From positions 1 to 49,371 of the forward strand of contig CAMHMZ010000017.1 in the NCBI GenBank assembly GCA_946186375.1: a stretch of DNA of 49,371 bases, written 5' to 3'. The translations under genes and the position numbers were made by a program. Source of the DNA: an uncultured Clostridia bacterium (lineage in GTDB: Bacteria; Bacillota; Clostridia; Oscillospirales; Oscillospiraceae). This document shows, piece after piece, positions 1 through 6,570 of this stretch. Positions within the stretch are counted from its first letter, which is position 1, and the number at the start of each line of letters is the position of its first letter. The notes under the pieces are model-generated. The model was not told the DNA's origin and ran no database searches. It saw only the letters and a program-made list of their open reading frames with translations.

Positions 1-1
1 A

Positions 2-52
2 AGTGACGAAATCAGGGCGCAAATTTTCCGGGAGGCGCCGCAGGCGATTTGA
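2..52 (+). CDS. Possible 3' end of an upstream gene (partial)
   Basis: One frame is open from the window edge to a TGA at 50-52 and would encode the tail SDEIRAQIFREAPQAI. Its codons have the G/C-rich third positions of the real genes nearby. It is followed directly by intergenic repeat sequence. Only 16 codons are visible, so the product cannot be named and the call could be chance. Confidence 0.3.
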   Translation, partial: SDEIRAQIFREAPQAI

Positions 53-65
53 TCGGCGTTTACTT

Positions 66-327
66 AGTTTTCAGTTTTCAGAATTCAGTTTTCAGAACGG
101 CAAAGGGAAGTTTAGCGACGAATTCGGAATGCGGAATTCGGAATAAAGGGAAATGAAGGCCTTGCGAGGAAATTGACGTCCGCGTCGTAGGGGCGGCTAT
201 CAGCCGCCCGCCGAGCCTGTACGATGTCCGCGGGCGGCTGATAGCCGCCCCTACGGCATCATTATAAACGCAGCGACAAACTCTAATATATCGCTATCTG
301 AAAACTGAAAAATGACTCCTGAAAACT
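66..327. repeat. Composite palindromic intergenic element, copy 1
   Basis: The region holds no gene. It starts with TTTTCAG/TTTTCAGAATTCAG repeats (66-97), then an arm shared with copies 2 and 3 (about 108-190: TTTAGCGACGA, ATTCGGAATGCGGAATTCGG, GGAAATTGACGTCC, TCGTAGGGGC). Next is a perfect 26-bp inverted repeat (186-211 with 230-255) around an 18-nt loop. The right side (about 268-327) carries GCGACAAACTCTAAT and CTGAAAACTGAAAA tracts, the inverse of the left end. This is a MITE- or REP-like architecture with no coding capacity. Confidence 0.8.
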
Positions 328-370
328 AAAAAGGCTCTTGAAAAAACGAAGTTTTTTCAAGAGCCTTTTT
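328..370. terminator. Bidirectional rho-independent terminator
   Basis: A perfect 20-bp stem (328-347 with 351-370) has a GAA loop. It begins with AAAAAGGCTCTTG and ends with CAAGAGCCTTTTT, giving a U-tract on either strand. It lies 8 nt past the stop of the leftward TPM gene and would end the SPFH/zinc-ribbon/TPM transcript. Confidence 0.9.
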
Positions 371-377
371 CAAAGGA

Positions 378-1280
378 TCAGAATTTTCCGCTGCGGCCGG
401 AGGAACCGCCGCCGGAGTGGAAGCTGCTGCCGCCGCCTCCGCCGCCGCGAGAGCCCGAATCACTGTCGATGCGGGTACGGGTCACAGTGCGGTGGGTGAA
501 ACGATCCTCCCTTACGCGAAGATCCATACTGCGGGGCACGAGGTACTCCTCCGCCGTGGTCTTCTCCCTGGCAGTGCGCATCTGAGCGCGGAATACGCCC
601 ACGGTGATGCCCGCGATCAGCAGCGGGAGGAGTACCACGATGGCGAGCTTCATGCCCGCAGGCATGCCGCGGCTGGCGTAGGGGTTGTTGTATTCGTGGT
701 AGTCCAACCCGTCTGGACCTGTGATGATGTCGGCCCCGGCGCTGAGATCCTCACCGTTTTCCAGCTTCGTCAGCTGGCTGTCGCAGGCGTCCAGATAGTC
801 GGAAAAGGCGCCGTACCAGTCGTCCTGACGCAGATCGTCCAGAAACGCGTCCTCTATGATCCAGCTGCTCTCGAAATCACAGATCTGGTTTCCCAGGGTG
901 CCGAAGCCCTCCAGATCATAGTCACGATCCGCCATGCTCACCAGCAGGATCGCGCACTCGTCGCTGCCGTTCCAGCCCAGGTCGTAGAAGTCCTGGATGC
1001 CCTGTACGCAGGAGACGATGTTGCCGCTGAATTCCTTGTAGTTCTTCAGGATGATCACGTAGAGGCTGAACTGATGCAGCTCCGAGAGCTCCTTGGCGCG
1101 CTGCTCCAGGCTCCCCCGCTGGCTGTCTCGCAGCAGGCCTGCCTGATCCAGCACATAAGGGAAGCTTGTCGGTATGACTTCCTCTGTCGGAGCAGGCTCC
1201 GCCTCCTGGGCGAAGGCCGCGGCGGGGAGCAGCAGGGCCAGCAGCAGGAGCAGCAGAAAGCAGACAAAACGTTTTTTCAT
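378..1280 (-). CDS. TPM-domain membrane protein, YdjH/YgcG-like
   Basis: This 300-residue protein has a signal peptide (residues 1-24, cut after AFA), an extracytoplasmic TPM domain (about 42-165), one membrane segment (about 209-231) and a cytoplasmic tail ending in a glycine/serine-rich run (GGGGGGSSFHSGGG). This is the usual build of the YgcG/UPF0603 family, which includes Bacillus YdjH; the biochemical role of TPM domains outside photosynthesis is poorly defined. It is the last gene of a three-gene leftward operon after an SPFH protein and a zinc-ribbon membrane protein, the same partners as ydjG and ydjI in Bacillus. I infer a role in membrane organisation or envelope stress. The start at 1280 follows a modest GGGGGTG ribosome site, 10 nt past the upstream stop. 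Confidence 0.82.
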   Translation of the reverse strand: MKKRFVCFLLLLLLALLLPAAAFAQEAEPAPTEEVIPTSFPYVLDQAGLLRDSQRGSLEQRAKELSELHQFSLYVIILKNYKEFSGNIVSCVQGIQDFYDLGWNGSDECAILLVSMADRDYDLEGFGTLGNQICDFESSWIIEDAFLDDLRQDDWYGAFSDYLDACDSQLTKLENGEDLSAGADIITGPDGLDYHEYNNPYASRGMPAGMKLAIVVLLPLLIAGITVGVFRAQMRTAREKTTAEEYLVPRSMDLRVREDRFTHRTVTRTRIDSDSGSRGGGGGGSSFHSGGGSSGRSGKF

Positions 1281-1290
1281 GCCGCACCCC

Positions 1291-2376
1291 CTACATCAGC
1301 CCGAAGAGCACGCCCGCCAGCACGGCCGCCAGGGGGGCGGCGATGCCGAACAGCCAGCCCAGGACGCGTCCGGCTGAAACCGGCAGATCGCCCACCAGCT
1401 TGCCGGTCTGCCCGTTCATGGCGAACAGAAAGCTCTTCCCGTTCCAGCGGGTGGACAGCATCCACACCGGCAGCAGCGCATAATGCGCCTTATAGCGGGG
1501 CATGTAGATCTGCGAGCTCACGGAGCGGCAGCCGGAGTAGCCGCTGACTGTGGCGGCAAATTCCGCGGCAGCGGTGTTGCTGGCCCGCTGCACAGCGCGA
1601 TAAGAGGCGTCTTCGGCGGACACGTCGTAGATATCCGCCAGAAAGCCCGGCAGATAGGCCGTGGAGAAGGGCTTGATCTCGTTATAGTGAAAGGGCTCGA
1701 TCGCGTCCATGAGAGCGTCGGGCATCTTGGTCGAGCCGTCGGCGGGGATACGCTCAAAGTCCACGGTGCCGGCCCGGCGCACCTCGAAGTGGTCGGTCTC
1801 GGTGATGCGGTAGTTGCCGGAGATGTGGCTGCTGGAGCGCGTCGCATCATAGAGGATATCCGCCGTGACGCGCCCGTCGTAGAGCCAGAAGGGCACGTAG
1901 ACGCCCTTGATCTCCTCGATGTGGTTTTTATCCGAGAAGGCCCTGGGCAGCAGGTGCTTGCCCTTGTAGTACTGCTGCAGGGCGCGGACGGCGGCAGCCT
2001 TGTCAAGCTTGAAGGGCAGCACGTAGTCCGGCTTCAGCAGACCGTGAAACTGCGCGGGCACGACGGTGGGGTTGCCGCAGTAGGGGCAGCTCGTCGCAGC
2101 CGTCGTCTCCTCGCACAGAAGCTCCGCGCCGCAGCTCGGGCAGTTGTAGGCGCGCAGGCCTTCCGTCCAGTCCTCTTCCGCGGCCTGGGCCGGAGCGCTT
2201 TGCGCCGCGACGCCGGCGGCCTCAGCCTGGTCCAGCTTCTCCTGATACAGCGCCTCGATCTCCTGCACGGGGAAGAAGCTGCCGCAGTAGTCGCATTTGA
2301 GCTGCCCGGAGGCGCCGTCAAAATGCAGGGGCCCTGTACAGGCGGGGCATTGATAGTTGGTGATCTGAGTGGCCAC
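1291..2376 (-). CDS. TFIIB-type zinc-ribbon membrane protein, YdjG-like
   Basis: The 361-residue product begins with a zinc ribbon (CPAC near 10, CDYC near 29) and carries a second one (CPSC and CPYC, about 80-105). A globular middle region follows, then one hydrophobic C-terminal segment (about 338-361) that would anchor it with the bulk in the cytoplasm. The start is a GTG at 2376 behind a strong GGAGGGAG site; the sequence leaves no equally good ATG. It sits between the SPFH protein and the TPM protein, as in the Bacillus ydjFGHI cluster, where these proteins recruit the ESCRT-III-like PspA to membranes. No pspA homologue is in this window. Annotation pipelines often mislabel such proteins as PriA-like; there is no helicase motif here. 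Confidence 0.78.
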   Translation of the reverse strand: MATQITNYQCPACTGPLHFDGASGQLKCDYCGSFFPVQEIEALYQEKLDQAEAAGVAAQSAPAQAAEEDWTEGLRAYNCPSCGAELLCEETTAATSCPYCGNPTVVPAQFHGLLKPDYVLPFKLDKAAAVRALQQYYKGKHLLPRAFSDKNHIEEIKGVYVPFWLYDGRVTADILYDATRSSSHISGNYRITETDHFEVRRAGTVDFERIPADGSTKMPDALMDAIEPFHYNEIKPFSTAYLPGFLADIYDVSAEDASYRAVQRASNTAAAEFAATVSGYSGCRSVSSQIYMPRYKAHYALLPVWMLSTRWNGKSFLFAMNGQTGKLVGDLPVSAGRVLGWLFGIAAPLAAVLAGVLFGLM

Positions 2377-2408
2377 AGACTCCCTCCTTTCGGGAAAACA
2401 TGGGGAAA

Positions 2409-2430
2409 CAGGGCGGCGAAAGCCGCCCTG
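2409..2430 (-). terminator. GC-rich hairpin between SPFH and zinc-ribbon genes
   Basis: A 9-bp stem (CAGGGCGGC, 2409-2417, with GCCGCCCTG, 2422-2430) has a GAAA/TTTC loop and lies 19 nt after the SPFH stop. On the minus strand only a short TTT follows, so it looks more like a partial terminator or processing hairpin that lowers downstream expression. Confidence 0.5.
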
Positions 2431-2448
2431 TCAGATTTGCTTGATCGC

Positions 2449-3753
2449 TCAGACGAGATCGCCGTCGTCGAAGGGGTCGCCGCACTCGGGGCAGAACTTC
2501 GGCGGGTGCGTCGGATCCTCGGGCTCCCAGCCGCACTTGTCGCACTTGTACTGCGGTACGCCCGCGGGCTTCTTCGTGCCGCACTCGGAGCAGAATTTGC
2601 CCTTGTTCACGGCCCCGCAGGTCGGGCAGGTCCAGCCGCCGGCGACGGGCTTTTTCGCGCCGCACTCGGGGCAGAACTTGCCGCTGACCTTCGCGCCGCA
2701 AGTCGGGCAGGTCCAGAGCTCGGCGGCGGGGGCGGCGGGCGCCAGCTGCCCCATCTGATAGAGGTTCTGGGCGTTGACGCCGCCGGCCTGACCGGCCATG
2801 TTCATGCCCATGAAGGCCATCGCAGGCCCGGCGTTTTCGTTGGCGGCGGCCGACTGCATGGCCGCGGCCTGCGCGCCGACGAGGTGCGCGGCGGCCATGG
2901 TGGGATCGCGGAAGGCGGCGTTGCGCTGCAGCTCCTTGATCATGGCCTCGTCCTCTTCGCTGGCCTTCACGCTGGAGACACCGACGGAGACGATCTCGAT
3001 GCCGCGCAGGTCGCGCCACTTGGCCGAGAGCACCTCATTGAGGGCGTCGGCCAGCTCCATGGTGTGGCCGGGGAGGGAGGAATAGCGGATGCCCATGTCG
3101 GAGATGCGGGCGAAGGCCGGCTGCAGCGCGGTCAGCAGCTCGCTCTTGAGCTGGCCGTCGATCTGGCTGCGAGTATAGGCATGGCTGACGTTGCCGCAGA
3201 GATTGGTGTAGAAGAGGATGGGGTTGGAGATATGATAGCTGTATTCGCCGAAGCAGCGGATGGCGATATCGATGTCCAGACCGATGTTCTTGTCCACCAC
3301 GCGGAAGGGGACCGGGGAGGGCGTGCCGTACTTGTTGCCGGTCAGCTCCTTGGTGTTGAAGTAATACACGCGCTGGTCATTGGCGGCGAGCCCGCCGAAG
3401 GTGAAGCGCTTGCCGATGTTTTTGAACACGGCCGCCACGCTCTCGCCGAGGTTGCCGGTGAAGAGGCTCGGCTCGGTGCTGCTGTTGTAGGTGTATTCGC
3501 CGGGCTCGGCGCAGAGATCGACGACCTTGCCCTGCTCGACGATCATCATGCACTGGCCGTCGGCCACGGCGATGAGAGAGCCGTCGGAAATGATGTTGTC
3601 GGAGCCGCTGTTGTTGGAGGAGCGGCCGCTCGTACGCTTCTGCCCCTTGACGGCCAGGACGTCCGCGGGCAGCGCCTCACAGTAAAAGTATTCTTTCCAT
3701 TGATCGGCCAGAACGCCTCCGGCGGCGCCCAGCGCAGCTTTAATGAGACCCAT
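2449..3753 (-). CDS. SPFH-domain protein with C-terminal zinc ribbons, YdjI-like
   Basis: This 434-residue protein has an N-terminal SPFH/band-7-like domain of the virion-core or YdjI type (about 30-280), an Ala/Met-rich linker, and three zinc ribbons near residues 344, 371 and 398 (each CPxC or CDKC followed by CPEC or CSEC). The start at 3753 (MGLIKAALGAAGG) is chosen because AAGGAG lies 8 nt upstream. The frame is open for another 41 codons, but that stretch overlaps the promoter and has no coding character. SPFH proteins form membrane scaffolds; YdjI works with PspA, YdjG and YdjH in Bacillus. It is the first gene of the trio, driven by the promoter at 3808-3836. Confidence 0.85.
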   Translation of the reverse strand: MGLIKAALGAAGGVLADQWKEYFYCEALPADVLAVKGQKRTSGRSSNNSGSDNIISDGSLIAVADGQCMMIVEQGKVVDLCAEPGEYTYNSSTEPSLFTGNLGESVAAVFKNIGKRFTFGGLAANDQRVYYFNTKELTGNKYGTPSPVPFRVVDKNIGLDIDIAIRCFGEYSYHISNPILFYTNLCGNVSHAYTRSQIDGQLKSELLTALQPAFARISDMGIRYSSLPGHTMELADALNEVLSAKWRDLRGIEIVSVGVSSVKASEEDEAMIKELQRNAAFRDPTMAAAHLVGAQAAAMQSAAANENAGPAMAFMGMNMAGQAGGVNAQNLYQMGQLAPAAPAAELWTCPTCGAKVSGKFCPECGAKKPVAGGWTCPTCGAVNKGKFCSECGTKKPAGVPQYKCDKCGWEPEDPTHPPKFCPECGDPFDDGDLV

Positions 3754-3807
3754 GTGTCGTTCTCCTTTCAAAGATCCTTCGTTTTGGGGTATAGCTCTAC
3801 TGATACC

Positions 3808-3836
3808 AGTATAGCAAATGCCTTGCCCAATGTAAA
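3808..3836 (-). promoter_or_regulatory. Sigma-A promoter of the SPFH operon
   Basis: On the minus strand, TTTACA (3831-3836), a 17-nt spacer and TATACT (3808-3813). It stands back to back with the folD-like promoter, with only three bases between the two -35 boxes. Confidence 0.75.
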
Positions 3837-3839
3837 GGA

Positions 3840-3868
3840 TTGATTTACCCGCGGGGCTGTGGTAGAGT
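3840..3868 (+). promoter_or_regulatory. Probable sigma-A promoter of the folD-like gene
   Basis: TTGATT (3840-3845), a 17-nt spacer and TAGAGT (3863-3868), giving a start of transcription near 3875 and a leader of about 37 nt. The -10 box is a weaker match than the -35. Confidence 0.55.
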
Positions 3869-3911
3869 AAGGACAAAAAGCGGCGCGGCCGCTGAAACGG
3901 AGGATAAGGAA

Positions 3912-4751
3912 ATGGCGGAACTTCTGAAGGGAGCCCCGGTCGCGTCGGCGATCGCGGAGGATCTGACCGCGCGCATCGCGCGCTTGAACGAGAAAGGCGT
4001 GCAGCCGAAGCTCACGGTCATCCGGCTCGGCGAGCGGGGCGGAGACCTGTTTTACGAGCGCAGCATCCAGCGCTTCTGCGGCAAGGTCGGCGCGCTTTGC
4101 GAGAGCATCGTGCTGCCGGAGGAGAGCACGCAGGAGGAGCTGCTTGACGTGATCGCGCGCGTCAATGAAGCGCCCGAGATCCACGGCTGTCTGCTGCTGC
4201 GCCCCGTACCGAAGCACATGGACGCCGCCGCCGTCTGCGAGGCGCTGCGCCCGGAGAAGGATCTCGACGGGATGGGCACGCGCGCGCTCGGCGCGCTCTT
4301 TGCCGGACAGAAGGGCGGCTTCGCCCCCTGCACGGCCAGCGCCTGTCTGGAGCTGCTGGAGCATTACAAGGTGCCGCTGGAGGGCGCTCGCGTCACGGTG
4401 CTGGGCCGCAGCCTCGTGATCGGCCGCCCGGTCAGCCAGCTGCTGCTGCAAAAGAACGCGACCGTTACGGTCTGCCACAGCCGCAGCCGCGACCTGCCCG
4501 CGCTCTGCCGCGAGGCGGACGTGCTGATCGCCGCCATCGGCAAGCCCGGCTTTGTCAAGGCCGAGTGGCTGCACGAGGGGCAGACAGTGCTCGACGTCGG
4601 CGCGAGCATGGTCGACGGCGTCATGTGCGGCGACGTGGAGAGCGCCGCTCAGGAGCGCGTGGCAGCGGTCACGCCGGTGCCGGGCGGCGTCGGCGCGGTG
4701 ACGACAGCCACGCTCATCAAGCACCTCGTTGAGGCGGCCGAGCGGGCCTGA
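3912..4751 (+). CDS. folD: FolD-like methylene-THF dehydrogenase/cyclohydrolase (divergent subfamily)
   Basis: This 279-residue protein has the FolD fold: an N-terminal catalytic domain, the EKDLDG segment, PCTAS, a Rossmann domain with VTVLGRSLVIGRPV (about 160-175), and the C-terminal TPVPGGVGAVTTATL signature. FolD makes 10-formyl-THF from methylene-THF using NADP. The odd point is that the catalytic YxxxK motif reads YERSI, so the lysine equivalent to K56 is absent. The usual VQLPLP segment reads LLRPVP, so its glutamine is missing too. I recall related clostridial proteins with YERGAMKR and LLFRPLPKH segments, so this looks like a subfamily rather than a sequencing error. Cyclohydrolase activity is doubtful. 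The start at 3912 has GGAGG 8 nt upstream. Monocistronic. Confidence 0.8.
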   Translation: MAELLKGAPVASAIAEDLTARIARLNEKGVQPKLTVIRLGERGGDLFYERSIQRFCGKVGALCESIVLPEESTQEELLDVIARVNEAPEIHGCLLLRPVPKHMDAAAVCEALRPEKDLDGMGTRALGALFAGQKGGFAPCTASACLELLEHYKVPLEGARVTVLGRSLVIGRPVSQLLLQKNATVTVCHSRSRDLPALCREADVLIAAIGKPGFVKAEWLHEGQTVLDVGASMVDGVMCGDVESAAQERVAAVTPVPGGVGAVTTATLIKHLVEAAERA

Positions 4752-4764
4752 GGAAAAGCGCAAG

Positions 4765-4806
4765 AAAAAAGCTGTGGGGAACGAAGCTTCGTTCCCCACA
4801 GCTTTT
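4765..4806. terminator. Bidirectional terminator between folD-like and regulator genes
   Basis: A perfect palindrome (4771-4802, GCTGTGGGGAACG and its complement) is flanked by an A-run on the left and a T-run on the right. It serves the two converging genes on either side. Confidence 0.92.
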
Positions 4807-4816
4807 TCTGTGCCTG

Positions 4817-5509
4817 TCAAGCCACGACCTTGCCCAGCACGCGCAGCGGCAGCTCCGGCGAGACGAGGATATCGTCATAAGCCGGGTTGAGCGAGTGGAG
4901 CGCCATGCGGTCCTCCACGGCGATGAGCTCCTTGAGATAGGCGCTGCCGTCGTAGAGGAAGATGCCGATCTCGCCGGTCATGAGGCTGCGCTGCTGGCGC
5001 ACCCAGACCGTCTGCCCGTCGTGGAAGCGGGGCTCCATGCTGTCGCCCGCGACGCGCACACCGAAATGCGCGCCCTCCGGCACCTCGGCGCCGACCTCGA
5101 TCATCTCATAGTCCTCGCCGTCTAAAAACTGTCCCGTCCCGGCGGAGACCGCCAGAGAATACAGCGGCAGTGTGCGCGGCGGCGCCTCCTCCCGCGCGGG
5201 GGCGTAGCGGCGGCTGTCGCGCAGCAGCTGCACGTAGTCGAGCGCGAGACGGCGGCCGCGGCCGTTGAGCCCGGCAAAGATCCCTTCCGCGCCGTAGGAA
5301 AAAGCGCCGCGCACGTCCTCGATCTCCAAAATCTCACACAGCGCGAGAAACTGCCGCGCGTTCGGCAGCGTCGCGCCCTTTTCCCACTTGGAAACGGCCT
5401 GGTTCGTCACGGCCAGCCCCCGCAGACTGAGCGCCTCGGCCAGCTCTCCCTGGCTCAGCCCGAGCTCGCGCCGCCTCGCGGAGAGGACCTCTCCGATCGC
5501 GTTGAGCAT
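4817..5509 (-). CDS. Xre-family repressor with S24 self-cleavage domain
   Basis: The 230-residue product has an N-terminal Xre/Cro HTH (about 5-60: LSQGELAEAL, TNQAVSKWEKG) and a C-terminal LexA/CI-type S24 peptidase domain. The nucleophile serine is in GDSMEP (about 157), the general-base lysine in YLKEL (about 190), and an Ala-Gly cleavage site lies in SAGTG (about 122). Such repressors bind DNA as dimers and inactivate themselves after a stress signal. The HTH is not the winged type of LexA, so this is a CI/HdiR-like regulator. The start at 5509 has GGAGGTGG upstream. No phage genes are nearby, so its targets are unknown; autoregulation of its own promoter is likely. Confidence 0.85.
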   Translation of the reverse strand: MLNAIGEVLSARRRELGLSQGELAEALSLRGLAVTNQAVSKWEKGATLPNARQFLALCEILEIEDVRGAFSYGAEGIFAGLNGRGRRLALDYVQLLRDSRRYAPAREEAPPRTLPLYSLAVSAGTGQFLDGEDYEMIEVGAEVPEGAHFGVRVAGDSMEPRFHDGQTVWVRQQRSLMTGEIGIFLYDGSAYLKELIAVEDRMALHSLNPAYDDILVSPELPLRVLGKVVA

Positions 5510-5541
5510 AACGCCACCTCCTGATCGATGTATTTGCCCTT

Positions 5542-5570
5542 ATTATATCCCAATATGACAAGAAAAGCAA
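5542..5570 (-). promoter_or_regulatory. Sigma-A promoter of the S24 repressor gene
   Basis: On the minus strand, TTGCTT (5565-5570), a 17-nt spacer and a perfect TATAAT (5542-5547). Confidence 0.75.
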
Positions 5571-5581
5571 GAACAATCGCT

Positions 5582-5632
5582 TAAAAAGAGAAAAACAGCG
5601 AGCCACCCAGAGCAAAGGGCAGCCCGCTGTTT
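5582..5632 (-). terminator. Terminator after the uridine-kinase-like gene
   Basis: An interrupted stem (AAACAGCG...CGCTGTTT, about 5593-5632) is followed on the minus strand by TTTTTCTCTTTTT. It lies just beyond the stop at 5638 and upstream of the next promoter. Confidence 0.8.
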
Positions 5633-5637
5633 CGGTC

Positions 5638-6570
5638 TTATTCGTAGATTCCGCCGCCGATGAATTCGCGCACCAGCGAGTCCGGGGCCACAAGGCTCTC
5701 ATCGATGTGGCCAAACATCTGCAGCGCGGGCAGGACGGCGCGCAGCTCGTCGAAGCGCTCGATCCCCTCCGGGACGGACTTGAAGAGCTCGGTCGCGGTC
5801 GTGTTGAAGACGGCGAGCTCATAGGGCAGGGAGGTGTCGAACTGGAAATCCGCCTTGTCCTTGAAGGGGGAGATGTGCAGCTTCTCACCGCGGCGGACGT
5901 TGGCCCACATGCTCATCGTCTCGGCCGGGGAGGAGCCGCGGAAATTATAGTCGCGCACCGTGCGGCGCACGAGGCGGAACCAGGTCCGCTTGAAGACTGT
6001 CCGTCCGCCGAACTCCACGTCGCTGCTGGCGGAGATATAGAGCTTGAAGGCCTCGGGGTGGCGCAGGGTGATCATGTCGTTGAGCGCGTGGATGCCCTCG
6101 AAGACGACCATCTCGTCCTTTTTGAGCTTGATGGACTTCGACGGCTCCTGGATGCGCATACGGCGCGAAAACTCATACTTCGGCACGAAGATCCGCTTTC
6201 CCTGCGAGAGAAGGGTGAAATGCTCGTTTAAAAGCTCCATGTCGAGGCAGAGGGGCGACTCGAGGTCATAATCACCCTCGGGCGTGCGCGGGCAGGTCGC
6301 CGGATCGACGGTGCGGAAATAGTCGTCCATGGCGACGTAGTGGCTCCGGATGCCCCGGCGCTCAAGCGCCTCGGCCACCTTCATGGCGGTGGTCGTCTTG
6401 CCGGAGCCCGAGGGACCGGACAGAAGGACGATGGGGCTGCGCGCGCGGTTGTCGGCGATCTTCTCCGCGGCCTGCTCCACGAGTGCGGCGTAGTGGGCGT
6501 CGCTCTCCTCCACGAAGCCCTTGGGGTCGCTGACGGTGCGGAAATTGATGTCTTTCAGCTGATAGGCCAT
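5638..6570 (-). CDS. Uridine kinase / phosphoribulokinase-family P-loop kinase
   Basis: The 310-residue product has a Walker A loop GPSGSGKTT (about 50-58), a YVAMDDYF segment, and VVFEGIHALND typical of the uridine kinase/phosphoribulokinase family. The likely reaction is GTP- or ATP-dependent phosphorylation of uridine or a related nucleoside. It is longer than Udk (about 210), with a C-terminal extension of unknown role, and resembles the kinase part of clostridial nucleoside kinases that carry an N-terminal TGS domain; that domain is absent here. The start at 6570 (MAYQLKDINF) has GGAG 9 nt upstream and overlaps the end of the HemZ-like gene by 16 nt, so the two are translationally coupled. 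An alternative start six codons upstream is possible. Confidence 0.75.
   Translation of the reverse strand: MAYQLKDINFRTVSDPKGFVEESDAHYAALVEQAAEKIADNRARSPIVLLSGPSGSGKTTTAMKVAEALERRGIRSHYVAMDDYFRTVDPATCPRTPEGDYDLESPLCLDMELLNEHFTLLSQGKRIFVPKYEFSRRMRIQEPSKSIKLKKDEMVVFEGIHALNDMITLRHPEAFKLYISASSDVEFGGRTVFKRTWFRLVRRTVRDYNFRGSSPAETMSMWANVRRGEKLHISPFKDKADFQFDTSLPYELAVFNTTATELFKSVPEGIERFDELRAVLPALQMFGHIDESLVAPDSLVREFIGGGIYE

Noticed and set aside
1483..3843. A 786-codon plus-strand frame opposite the zinc-ribbon and SPFH genes
   Set aside because: It spans two real genes and an intergenic region, has no ribosome site, and its protein looks like antisense of known domains.
4817..5509. LexA
   Set aside because: It has the S24 domain and self-cleavage residues, but its DNA-binding domain is Xre/Cro type, not the LexA winged helix.
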